Source of the DNA: Chitinophaga caeni
GTDB taxonomy: Bacteria > Bacteroidota > Bacteroidia > Chitinophagales > Chitinophagaceae
NCBI RefSeq assembly: GCF_002557795.1
Contig: NZ_CP023777.1
Span: forward strand, 1,054,001-1,118,000
DNA: 64,000 nt
Reading direction: 5' to 3'
Part shown: positions 45,308-53,616 of the stretch, piece after piece
How positions within the stretch are numbered: position 1 is the first letter of the stretch
Layout: each line of letters begins with the position of its first letter
Notes under the pieces: generated by a model
Told to the model about the DNA's origin: nothing
The model's input: only the letters and a program-made list of their open reading frames with translations
The model's database searches: none
Program-made: the position numbers and the translations under genes

Positions 45308-46108
45308 TTATCCCTTCACAATCTTATTATAAGAAACGGAAATTCCTTTAATCAGGGAGGAGCTGAACCCCTGGTGTTCCATCTCGTTCAAACCGGCAAT
45401 GGTGCAACCTTTGGGAGTGGTTACCTTATCGATTTCTTCTTCCGGGTGACGATTTTCCTTGATTAATAATTCGGCGGCGCCTTTTACGGTTTGCGCTGCA
45501 ATCAGGTTAGCCGTCTTAGCATCGAAACCGATTTCAATTCCCCCCTGTATGTTGGCGCGGATAAAGCGCAGCGCATATGCAATGCCGCAAGCCCCCAAAA
45601 CGGTAGCGGCATCCATCAGTTTTTCATCTATGCTAACCGTTACTCCGAGCTGGTTAAACATCTCCGTAACGAAATTGATTTGTTCCTGCGTAGCGCCCAG
45701 GTGACAAATACAAGTCATCGATTCTTGTATCGCGATGGCGGTATTAGGCATCGCTCTAAAAATGGGTAAGCCATCAACAGTAATTTGATCAAGATCTTGC
45801 AAACTCACACCTGTTACTACGCTGATCAGGATATGCTTTCCGGGATCAAAAATCGCTTTCAGATCGGCTAAGACCTCTTTCACATTATACGGTTTTAATG
45901 CTACAACGATCACATTAGAAGCAGCGATCGCGGCAGCATTATCGGACTGTACCTGGACGCCTTGAGCTTGCAAATGGGCTAGGGTAGTAGTGTTACGCTT
46001 AGTAATAATGATATCGCCCGGATTAGAAAAACCGCTCTTAACAAGTCCTTGAGCAATGGCGGAACCGAGATTCCCACCGCCGATAATAGCTATTTTTTGA
46101 AATTCCAT
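45308..46108 (-). CDS. proC: Pyrroline-5-carboxylate reductase
   Basis: A 266-residue enzyme. It starts with the dinucleotide-binding IIGGGNLGSAIAQGL (8-22) and ends near GLNEMEHQGF, the substrate loop. The P5CR signature is in the MDAATVLGACGIAYALRFI to VKGAAELL region. It makes proline from pyrroline-5-carboxylate with NAD(P)H. It appears to be single in its transcription unit. Confidence 0.94.
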   Translation of the reverse strand: MEFQKIAIIGGGNLGSAIAQGLVKSGFSNPGDIIITKRNTTTLAHLQAQGVQVQSDNAAAIAASNVIVVALKPYNVKEVLADLKAIFDPGKHILISVVTGVSLQDLDQITVDGLPIFRAMPNTAIAIQESMTCICHLGATQEQINFVTEMFNQLGVTVSIDEKLMDAATVLGACGIAYALRFIRANIQGGIEIGFDAKTANLIAAQTVKGAAELLIKENRHPEEEIDKVTTPKGCTIAGLNEMEHQGFSSSLIKGISVSYNKIVKG

Positions 46109-46686
46109 AACACTAACTTTATAGGCTTAAAATACATCGTTTTTCATTAGAGTTTTTCTAAAAATACAGATGAGAAGGATTACCGCGGTATAAGTGAGTG
46201 ACAACGGCGGTTGCGTAGTGTTATTGCTGTCGCTACATAATAATCTACAATGCACATTGTTAAGAATGAAAAACTTGCTTTATTGTTCCATTTTTGTTCG
46301 ATATTATTATAGACAGCAGGTTTTTTACTTTATATGTTTCCTAAAAATTAACAAGAAGGAAAATTGGCCATTACGGCCACCAATTTGATCGCTCGATCTG
46401 GCCTTCCTACTGCTTACTGTATACCCAAGCTACCCTTCGCTATCAACAATGCAAAGTTCCATGGTTCACTTGGCGGGGGGTGAATGTATCATCCTTCGCT
46501 TATATCCTTGATCAGGTAAGGAATTCAAGTACCTTTAAAGCATTTTTAGTCGGACAACAATGATAAAAAATAAAGAAATAAGAAAGCCTCCATCGACCTG
46601 CATCCAAGCAGATTGAACCAAACAATCTGTGAAATCCTTAAATCATTAAAAAATCCGTGACCTTACATCAGTGATGTGACCTTACA
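46109..46686. other. Intergenic region without an assignable gene
   Basis: About 580 bases between proC and the HNH gene. I saw no promoter box, RNA or convincing gene. One plus-strand frame is open from about 46352 to 46563 without a start codon (see rejected list). At its right end lies a 19-bp duplication (46657-46694). Confidence 0.4.
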
Positions 46687-46694
46687 TCAGTGAA
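46657..46694. repeat. Tandem 19-bp duplication over the HNH gene stop
   Basis: GTGACCTTACATCAGTGA occurs at 46657-46674 and again at 46676-46693. The second copy contains the HNH gene's TGA stop (46687-46689). Confidence 0.9.
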
Positions 46695-47256
46695 CCGTGA
46701 CGTGTCCCCAATTCTCACCGTTCTTAATTCTATACAACTGCATTTCGCTGATATCGAATTGGGCAGCGATCTGTTTCATGGTTTTCCGTCCCGGCCTTGC
46801 CAACAATTTCTTGATACTTTTCACTTTAGCAACATTCAGTTTCAGTCCTTTAACCTTCTGTTTCTGTTGTTCTTTATAAGCAATTTTGGCGGGGCTATTT
46901 TGTTGGTGTTGCTCCATTTCGGCCTTGGTGGCCCACCTGAGATTAGTAGCCTTATTATTCTTCTTATTATGATCGAGGTGAATCACGTATTTCTGCGCGC
47001 GGCTTGATTTTTCACAAAACGCTTTCGCCACCTCGCGGTGTAAATATAAAGATTGATAAGTATCCGCAGGTTTGATGTTGAGTACGGTGTACCCTTCTAC
47101 GGTGGAGCCTTTCAGCAGCTTGCCGTCTTCCATGGAAACCAAGTAACTCATAACTCTTCCCATGTTAGAAACAGCATATTTTTTCCGTAGGGTAGATCGG
47201 TGTTTTATCAGCAGATCCTTCCAGGCTTCATTTCTTAAGTTTTTAACTGCGGCCAT
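46687..47256 (-). CDS. NUMOD4/HNH endonuclease with C-terminal HTH
   Basis: A 189-residue protein. The N-terminal YAVSNMGRVMS is a NUMOD4 DNA-binding unit. The HNH core is HREVAKAFC, then VIHLDHNKKNNKATNLRWATKAEM with the His-Asn residues. A final helix-turn-helix (KTMKQIAAQFDISEMQLYRI) follows. Such free-standing homing-type endonucleases are mobile or phage-derived. No intron is visible around it, so it stands alone. Confidence 0.85.
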   Translation of the reverse strand: MAAVKNLRNEAWKDLLIKHRSTLRKKYAVSNMGRVMSYLVSMEDGKLLKGSTVEGYTVLNIKPADTYQSLYLHREVAKAFCEKSSRAQKYVIHLDHNKKNNKATNLRWATKAEMEQHQQNSPAKIAYKEQQKQKVKGLKLNVAKVKSIKKLLARPGRKTMKQIAAQFDISEMQLYRIKNGENWGHVTVH

Positions 47257-47350
47257 GCAAATTATATTTTCTGGTTCCGCTCATGGTGTACCCGTATTGC
47301 ATGACTCTATTTGCAAACAATGTACACTGGCAGGGGTTAATACAGGTTCT

Positions 47351-48421
47351 TTACATATATATGTTACTACAATCCGCTATCGATTCTTCTCCGCTTTCTT
47401 CATTCGAAACATTAACTTCAGCATTGGTTCTCTCAAAAATATATCCTTTATATTGAATCGCGATCTCATCCAAAATCGCTGCTACTTCCGACAGGTTGGC
47501 TGCCGATACCAGCTTTCCACGGTATTCCTTGATGCCGGGTAAGCCTTTCAGGTAATTCGCGTAATGGCGGCGCATCTCCAATATACCTACCACGGCGCCT
47601 TTCCACTCGACAGACTGTACTACGTGCTGCTTACACACCTTCACGCGATCTTCAATGGAAGGCAACGGAAGATGTTCGCCTGTAGCCATAAAATGCTTGA
47701 TTTCATTGAATATCCACGGGTAACCGATCGCGGCACGACCGATCATGATACCATCTACACCGTATTTAGCCCTTGCGGCAACAGCCTGTTCCGGTGTCGA
47801 GATATCGCCATTCCCGAAAATCGGGATATGAATGCGCGGGTTTTCCTTCACCTTACCGATCAAGGTCCAATCTGCTGAACCTTTATACATTTGCGTTCTC
47901 GTGCGCCCGTGAATTGAGAGTGCCTTGATGCCAACATCTTGTAGGCGCTCGGCCACTTCTTCGATATTCTTTGTTTGATCATCCCAGCCGAGACGGGTTT
48001 TAACGGTTACCGGTAGCTTCGTTGCTTTTACCACGGCTTCCGTTAGCTTGATCATCTTCGGGATATCTTTGAGAATACCGGCCCCTGCACCTTTGCAGGC
48101 CACTTTTTTAACCGGGCAACCGAAGTTGATATCCAGCAAATCGGGGTTGGTAGCCTCTACAATTTGGGCGGCCATAGCCATCGGTTCCTCATCGCCTCCG
48201 AAAATTTGGATGCCTATGGGACGTTCGTAATCAAATATATCCAATTTCTTACGGCTCTTGATCGCATCGCGTATCAGGCCTTCGGAAGAAATAAATTCCG
48301 TGTACATCAAATCGGCGCCATTTGCTTTACAAACGGCACGGAATGGCGGATCGCTCACATCCTCCATGGGCGCCAGCAACAAGGGAAAATCCCCCAACTC
48401 TATATCTCCGATCTTAACCAT
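47351..48421 (-). CDS. dusB: tRNA-dihydrouridine synthase DusB
   Basis: A 356-residue flavoenzyme. The TIM barrel starts LLLAPMEDVSDPPFRAVC, and the catalytic Cys lies in NFGCPVKKVACKGAGAGIL. ADWTLIGKVKE, FGNGDI and GVDGIMIGRAAIGYPW are the FMN and C-terminal landmarks of DusB. It reduces uridines in the tRNA D-loop. The last 30 residues or so extend past the family core with acidic, Cys-containing sequence. Confidence 0.93.
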   Translation of the reverse strand: MVKIGDIELGDFPLLLAPMEDVSDPPFRAVCKANGADLMYTEFISSEGLIRDAIKSRKKLDIFDYERPIGIQIFGGDEEPMAMAAQIVEATNPDLLDINFGCPVKKVACKGAGAGILKDIPKMIKLTEAVVKATKLPVTVKTRLGWDDQTKNIEEVAERLQDVGIKALSIHGRTRTQMYKGSADWTLIGKVKENPRIHIPIFGNGDISTPEQAVAARAKYGVDGIMIGRAAIGYPWIFNEIKHFMATGEHLPLPSIEDRVKVCKQHVVQSVEWKGAVVGILEMRRHYANYLKGLPGIKEYRGKLVSAANLSEVAAILDEIAIQYKGYIFERTNAEVNVSNEESGEESIADCSNIYM

Positions 48422-48581
48422 ATAATTCTAATTTAGCGGTTCTACTGCACAATTCACCCGTTCATAAAATCGTATATTGCTGACCGTGAACCGTATAAAA
48501 TTCCGCATTGCAGGCGGGAAGTATTCCTTGCCTAATGAAAAACACGGTGTAAATTTACGCAAAAAAATATAGAGACAGTTT

Positions 48582-49508
48582 ATGAAAGGGAAACTCAGTC
48601 AATTTCCGAGTTCGTTGCAGCTCGCCATCTTGTTAGCCTTATTCGTGGTGCTCAACCTGGTGTACTCACTGGTTTTGATAGGAGTATTCCCTTTAATCAG
48701 CGGCGGGATTTCATATGAAAACATCAACAACCTACAAGCCAGCAATACGCAAGCCATCAGCGCTTTAAAAGTTGGGCAGATGTTTTATACATTATTCGCA
48801 TATTTCCTCCCGGCCCTATTATTTGCCTATTGGGCCAGCCATGAAAAGATCGGCGCTTATTTGAAAATTAACAAAACACCTAATATATCTCAAAGTGCTA
48901 TAGCAATAGGAATCATGCTATTTGCCTTACCATTGGTCGGGGCCTTAGCGGTTTGGAACCAAGGTTGGCAATTGCCGGAATCGTTGATGAAAGTGGAAGA
49001 TCAAGCCGAACAATTGACAAAAACCATTTTGGCAACCGATAATATCGGCGGATTGTTATTCAACTTAATAGTGATAGCCGTAGTACCTGCCATCTCCGAA
49101 GAGTTTTTATTCCGAGGTGCCATGCAAAACATTTGTCACAAATGGTTTAAAAATGGTTGGGTGGCCGTCATCTTTACCGGAGCGGTATTCAGCGCGATCC
49201 ACTTCCAGTTCATGGGTTTCATGCCAAGGTTTTTCCTAGGGGTACTACTGGGAGCTATATACTTGGTTAGTAATAACTTATGGCTTTCTATCATAGGCCA
49301 TTTCATCAATAATGCCCTCGGCGTTATCACGGCGTATCTTATTAATATAGGCCAAGTGAGTAAGGAGATGGAAAATGATGAATTACTGCCCTGGTACATG
49401 CTTTTGGCAAGTGCTTTGATAGTTATGGGACTGTTCTTCTTACTGAAACGCCAGGGCCGTAATGGGAACAACAATCGCCAAGATGAAGGCGTTATATCAA
49501 TAAGTTAA
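48582..49508 (+). CDS. CPBP-family intramembrane metalloprotease
   Basis: A 308-residue protein with about eight membrane helices. The CPBP motifs are SEEFLFRGAM (about residue 172-181, Glu-Glu and Arg), SAIHFQFMGF and GHFINNALG. The N-terminal helices lie before the protease core. The last part is a charged tail. It may process prenylated or membrane proteins; the substrate is unknown. It is followed 23 bases later by a DUF2007 gene. Confidence 0.87.
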   Translation: MKGKLSQFPSSLQLAILLALFVVLNLVYSLVLIGVFPLISGGISYENINNLQASNTQAISALKVGQMFYTLFAYFLPALLFAYWASHEKIGAYLKINKTPNISQSAIAIGIMLFALPLVGALAVWNQGWQLPESLMKVEDQAEQLTKTILATDNIGGLLFNLIVIAVVPAISEEFLFRGAMQNICHKWFKNGWVAVIFTGAVFSAIHFQFMGFMPRFFLGVLLGAIYLVSNNLWLSIIGHFINNALGVITAYLINIGQVSKEMENDELLPWYMLLASALIVMGLFFLLKRQGRNGNNNRQDEGVISIS

Positions 49509-49531
49509 ATTTTACAAAATTCAATATATAT

Positions 49532-49756
49532 ATGGAAAAAGGTTGGATTAAAGTTTACGAAACCAGGGACCCTTTTAAGGCTGAAATTGTAAAGGGAATG
49601 TTGATAGAAAACGGTATAGAAGCTGTAATTGTTAATAAGCAAGATTCGTCCTTTACACAAATGATTCCCGGCTTAGACGAGGTGTATGTTCAAGAAGTTA
49701 ATGAAACCCTGGCCAAACAGCTTGTCGCTGAAGGCAACCCAACAAATGAAGGTTAG
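49532..49756 (+). CDS. DUF2007 family protein
   Basis: A 74-residue protein. It starts MEKGWIKVYETRDPFKAEIV and ends with YVQEVNETLAKQLV; the pattern WxxVYxTxxPxxAExVKxxLExxGI is a DUF2007 (putative signal-transducing) motif that binds metal or phosphorylated partner in some members. It is downstream of the CPBP protease and upstream of cdsA, a common arrangement in this phylum. Confidence 0.82.
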   Translation: MEKGWIKVYETRDPFKAEIVKGMLIENGIEAVIVNKQDSSFTQMIPGLDEVYVQEVNETLAKQLVAEGNPTNEG

Positions 49757-49823
49757 TATGCATAATAATTTCCTAGCATTCATTATTTTACGGCCTCAAC
49801 GAAGCAGGTTTTAGCCGACAATC

Positions 49824-50699
49824 ATGAAAACATTCATTACCCGTACTATATCCGCATTGGTTTTCGTAGCAATAATGCTAGGGGGAATCTTGTGGAATGA
49901 ACTTTCTTTTTTCTTATTATTTTTCCTGGTCAACTTATTTGCTTTACAGGAATATTTTAAACTGGTTCGAAACATTGACCCGGGCTACCAGGAGATCACC
50001 GCTTGGCATAAGTACGGCGTAATCGTTGCGGGTTGCGCTGCCATGATGGCTTTTACAGGGCCATATTTCGGTTCTTACAATTCTATCTCGTTAGGATTTA
50101 TCGGTTTATGGATGACGATCATCTTCATCTTGGCATTGCCGATGGGTGAGATTTTATTAGCCAAGCAATTTTCCCTAAAAAACCTGGGATATTCTTTACT
50201 CGGTTTATTATATGTAACCCTGCCCTTTGGCTTATTGGTAAATATGAGGTTAACACCGGGTATGCAAGCTGTGGGTAATACTGGCCTACACATCGGTTAC
50301 CTGGCCCCATTATTACTGATTATTTTCATCTGGATCAACGATACCATGGCCTACATCGTGGGTTCATTAATAGGTCGAACCCCTTTTTTCCCGAGTATTT
50401 CCCCGAAAAAGACAACGGAAGGAAGTGTAGGGGGGATGGTTTTGGCCATCGCTGCCGCCGGTGTATTCGGTCATTTTTGGGGCTATCAATGGTTGGCGTT
50501 CCAACATTGGATGGTATTGGCCGGCATAGCCGCCATATTTGGCACCATAGGCGATTTAGTCGAGTCGAAATTGAAAAGAATGGCCGGTGTAAAAGACAGC
50601 GGCAACATTATGCCCGGTCATGGCGGCTTTCTCGACCGGTTCGACTCCTTGATCTTTGCGGCGCCGCTTGCCTGGATATATATTTATTTTTTTCTATAA
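49824..50699 (+). CDS. cdsA: Phosphatidate cytidylyltransferase
   Basis: A 291-residue protein with about eight membrane helices. The CDP-alcohol synthase signature is at the C-terminus: GDLVESKLKRMAGVKDSG, then PGHGGFLDRFDSL (about 250-280). It makes CDP-diacylglycerol, the precursor of phosphatidylserine and other lipids. It is 127 bases before psd, so the two form a phospholipid set. Confidence 0.93.
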   Translation: MKTFITRTISALVFVAIMLGGILWNELSFFLLFFLVNLFALQEYFKLVRNIDPGYQEITAWHKYGVIVAGCAAMMAFTGPYFGSYNSISLGFIGLWMTIIFILALPMGEILLAKQFSLKNLGYSLLGLLYVTLPFGLLVNMRLTPGMQAVGNTGLHIGYLAPLLLIIFIWINDTMAYIVGSLIGRTPFFPSISPKKTTEGSVGGMVLAIAAAGVFGHFWGYQWLAFQHWMVLAGIAAIFGTIGDLVESKLKRMAGVKDSGNIMPGHGGFLDRFDSLIFAAPLAWIYIYFFL

Positions 50700-50826
50700 A
50701 AAGGAATCTTTATTACATCTCTTTACCGGTACGTATTCGTAATTCTTCCCTAACTTCGTGGATTATTAGAGATGCAGACACATTTGTAATTAGCTTTTTA
50801 ACAAAAACAATATAACTTAAATCAAG

Positions 50827-51486
50827 ATGAAGATCCATCGCGAAGGATTTCCAACAATTGCATTAACATTTATCGTATTAGCAATTTTAAATGCTGTAAT
50901 TTTTTATTTCTGCAGCAATTCCCCTATCCTGAATTATACCGTATCAATTATTTCCATTTTATTTTTCTTATTCATTGTTTCTTTCTTCCGCATCCCTGCC
51001 AGGCAATACACTTACAACGAGCAGTTCGTAATTTCTCCTTGCGATGGCAAAGTGGTGGTAATCGAGGATACTGAAGAGCCGGAATATTTTAAAGACAAAC
51101 GCTTGCAGATTTCGATCTTTATGAGCCCGGCAAATGTGCATGTCAATAGAAACCCTATCAGCGGCGAGGTTAAATTATCAACTTACCACCCGGGAAAGTT
51201 TCTCGTAGCCTGGCATCCCAAGTCTTCTACCGAAAATGAAAGACATACCGTTGTGCTGGATAATGGCAAACAAGCCATCCTCGTTCGCCAGATCGCAGGT
51301 GCTCTCGCTCGAAGGATTGTAAATTATCTCAAACCCGGCGACAAGGTGCGTCAAAACGAAGAGATGGGATTTATCAAGTTCGGCTCCAGGGTTGATTTAT
51401 TTTTGCCCGTGGGCACTAAAGTCAATGTAAAACTTAATGAAGTTGTAAAAGGTGGACAAACAGTGATTGCCGAATTGCCTGCTTAA
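50827..51486 (+). CDS. psd: Phosphatidylserine decarboxylase-family protein
   Basis: A 219-residue protein with two N-terminal membrane helices. The processing site is GFIKFGSRVDLF near residues 183-194, where the GS pair should be cleaved to produce the pyruvoyl cofactor. NVHVNRNPISG and HTVVLDNGKQ are family landmarks. It is of the short type usual in bacteria of this phylum. It yields phosphatidylethanolamine. A terminator follows. Confidence 0.92.
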   Translation: MKIHREGFPTIALTFIVLAILNAVIFYFCSNSPILNYTVSIISILFFLFIVSFFRIPARQYTYNEQFVISPCDGKVVVIEDTEEPEYFKDKRLQISIFMSPANVHVNRNPISGEVKLSTYHPGKFLVAWHPKSSTENERHTVVLDNGKQAILVRQIAGALARRIVNYLKPGDKVRQNEEMGFIKFGSRVDLFLPVGTKVNVKLNEVVKGGQTVIAELPA

Positions 51487-51497
51487 TATATATTTTT

Positions 51498-51530
51498 AAA
51501 TGCCGCCCCGGTATGGAGCGGCATTTTCTT
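51498..51530 (+). terminator. Terminator after psd
   Basis: Arms AAATGCCGC and GCGGCATTT with an 11-base loop are followed by TTTTCTT. It lies 11 bases beyond the psd stop and 10 bases before the small lipoprotein gene. Confidence 0.85.
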
Positions 51531-51540
51531 AATAACTCTT

Positions 51541-51774
51541 ATGATAAAATATCTTTTCTTAATTGTTGTAATTACAGGCATAATTGCGAGCTGCGGTTCC
51601 GCTGAAAACGGAAAAACCGGGGACAAGAATATAAATAATGCTGTTGTTAAGAATGCTGCGGAAAAAGATAGCCTTGAAAGGACAATTATTAAGCAAAATG
51701 ATTCAATGGCCTGTTGCATACAACCCCAAAACCCTGCTGCCATGAGGGTGAAAAAAATTTTGAGGGGAAATTAA
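51541..51774 (+). CDS. Small lipoprotein of unknown function
   Basis: A 77-residue lipoprotein. The signal peptide ends in GIIASC, a good lipobox with Cys18. The mature part is short and charged (EKDSLERTIIKQNDS) with a CC pair near residue 58 (MACCIQPQN). I do not recognise a family. It lies between the psd terminator and the palindrome/repeat region. Confidence 0.7.
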   Translation: MIKYLFLIVVITGIIASCGSAENGKTGDKNINNAVVKNAAEKDSLERTIIKQNDSMACCIQPQNPAAMRVKKILRGN

Positions 51775-51789
51775 TTCGGGATCGGCGGG

Positions 51790-51891
51790 ACAAGGCTCTC
51801 GAGCCTTGTCATCATAATTAGCCTTGTCAACATAATCAGCCTTGTCATAATCAGCCTTGTCATAATCAGCCTTGTAACCGTAATCAGCTTA
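51790..51891. repeat. Palindrome with tandem copies of its right arm
   Basis: The inverted repeat ACAAGGCTC-TC-GAGCCTTGT (51790-51809) is followed by copies of GCCTTGTCATAATCA-like units: GCCTTGT occurs at 51803, 51821, 51839, 51854 and 51869 (spacings 18, 18, 15 and 15 bases), and a partial copy follows at 51887. It sits between the small lipoprotein gene and the end of the YjjG-like gene. The core GGCTC-NN-GAGCC is shared with the palindrome at 16780-16799. Confidence 0.85.
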
Positions 51892-51908
51892 GCCCACCAT
51901 CAATTCAA

Positions 51909-52604
51909 TTATAATATACCCATCAGTTCATTTAGTTCCCTAATGGTATAGGTTGATAATTGTACCTGCGGCAGTTGGGTAGGATTAAAATAAACTTGAT
52001 CCATCCCCACATTCCGGGCTCCCAAGACATCAATATCTATGGCATCACCGATCATGATACTTTCCCCTGCCGTCGTGTTTGCTTTCGCGATGGCATAATC
52101 AAAAATTTCACGGTGGGGTTTAAGACTGCCCGCGGTTTCAGAAGTAACCAGGTGTGTAAAATAATCCTTGATGCCCGCATTCCGTAATTTCAACAATTGT
52201 GTTTCTTCGAAGCCATTCGTGATTAAATGGATATCGTAGTTTTTGTTGCGTAAATAGGTCAATACATCGGTAGTACCGTCGAACAAAGCCGTTTTAGTAG
52301 GCAGAATCTGTAAAAAAGCGTCACTGAACGTTTTAGATAATTTCTCATCCGCTATCTTGAAATCCAAGAAAGTTAACCAAAAGCGTTTCGTCCTCAGCTC
52401 ATTTCTATTGATAAAGCCTTTACGGAAGCGATCCCAAAGACGGTCGTTATGTTCAGTGTAATGTTGATAAAACGCTTCGAAGGAAGGAATATTCCTTTCC
52501 GTTAATTGATGGGTATCATACAACTCCTTCAATGTCAACTTTGAATTGGTCTCAAAATCCCATAAGGTATGATCCAAATCAAAAAATATATGCTTGTATT
52601 TCAT
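51909..52604 (-). CDS. yjjG: YjjG-family HAD nucleotidase
   Basis: A 231-residue HAD phosphatase. The ATG at 52604 (MKYKHIFFDLDHTLWDFETN) gives the catalytic DLD directly; an in-frame start 12 codons earlier adds no conserved sequence. Motif II is HLITNGFEE, motif III/IV are SLKPHREIFDYA and IGDAIDIDVLGA. The FETNS extension after motif I is typical of YjjG, which dephosphorylates noncanonical pyrimidine nucleotides. Confidence 0.88.
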   Translation of the reverse strand: MKYKHIFFDLDHTLWDFETNSKLTLKELYDTHQLTERNIPSFEAFYQHYTEHNDRLWDRFRKGFINRNELRTKRFWLTFLDFKIADEKLSKTFSDAFLQILPTKTALFDGTTDVLTYLRNKNYDIHLITNGFEETQLLKLRNAGIKDYFTHLVTSETAGSLKPHREIFDYAIAKANTTAGESIMIGDAIDIDVLGARNVGMDQVYFNPTQLPQVQLSTYTIRELNELMGIL

Positions 52605-52777
52605 AATTCGTTGGCCTTTAATCCTCAAAAACCTATACATAGATGTCTATGTATTCACAATTAGAGAGCGGCAAAGTTACTACAATAGTGGGAATTCAAC
52701 AGTTGTTCCCATTCCCGTTAACTAAACTTTAGGTTAAGTCTTTTATGTATTTTTAAGGCTTAATAAATGGAATTTAG

Positions 52778-53485
52778 ATGAAGAATGCTGTAATTACCGG
52801 CGCCACGAAAGGCATAGGAAGAGCTGTAGCAGAAAAACTCGCCGCCCAAGGATTTAACTTGGCGGTATGTGCCAGGAACCCTGTCGATATCGGGGACTTG
52901 CAAGCCCGCTTAGTGGAAAAGCATCCGGGTACCAAGGTGTTTGCTTCGATGGTAGACATGGCTGAAAAAGAACAGGTAATGAATTTCGCTGATGATATTA
53001 AAGCACAATTTCAACATATCGATATCCTGGTGAATAATGCCGGTATCTTCGTTCCCGGGGCCATTCATGAAGAAGCGGAAGGAATGTTGGAAAAGATGAT
53101 GGCTGTCAATTTATACAGCGCCTATTACCTAACCAAAGCCTTATTACCAGGCATGATTCAACGGAAAAAAGGTCATATTTTCAACCTTTGTTCTACTGCC
53201 AGCCATAAAGCTTATGCTAACGGGGGCTCCTACAGCATTACAAAGTTTGCCTTGCTGGGGTTCTCTAAAAACTTAAGGGAAGAGCTCAAACCCCATAACA
53301 TAAAAGTTACCAGCATCAGCCCCGGACCAACAAAAACGGCTTCCTGGGAAGGGTTCGAAGCCCCGGAAGACCGCCTGATGCCCGCCGCAGATATTGCCCA
53401 AGTCATATGGAGCGCCTATAACCTGGCCCCCCAAACCGTTATAGAAGATATCGTGTTAAGACCTATGCTTGGAGATATAGAATAA
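52778..53485 (+). CDS. Short-chain dehydrogenase/reductase (SDR)
   Basis: A 235-residue classical SDR. The cofactor motif TGATKGIGRA is at 7-16, NNAG at 86-89, the catalytic Tyr152 and Lys156 in YSITK, with the Ser in NLCSTAS at about 139-142. GPTKTASWEGF near 200-210 is the substrate loop. The Arg33 in CARNP suggests a preference for NADP. The substrate is unknown. Confidence 0.92.
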   Translation: MKNAVITGATKGIGRAVAEKLAAQGFNLAVCARNPVDIGDLQARLVEKHPGTKVFASMVDMAEKEQVMNFADDIKAQFQHIDILVNNAGIFVPGAIHEEAEGMLEKMMAVNLYSAYYLTKALLPGMIQRKKGHIFNLCSTASHKAYANGGSYSITKFALLGFSKNLREELKPHNIKVTSISPGPTKTASWEGFEAPEDRLMPAADIAQVIWSAYNLAPQTVIEDIVLRPMLGDIE

Positions 53486-53616
53486 TTGCATAGTCAACAT
53501 CCGCTAAAACTCCCCATGGTAAGCCATTTAGGGCAATTTATATATAATTATTTTTAACTAACTTTTAACTGAAAATTAAGGTCAATCGCAAGGGCATTGG
53601 TTAAATTTGTTGAACG

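Noticed and set aside
46352..46563. Open plus-strand frame of about 70 codons before the HNH gene
   Set aside because: It has no start codon and no recognisable protein features; likely chance.
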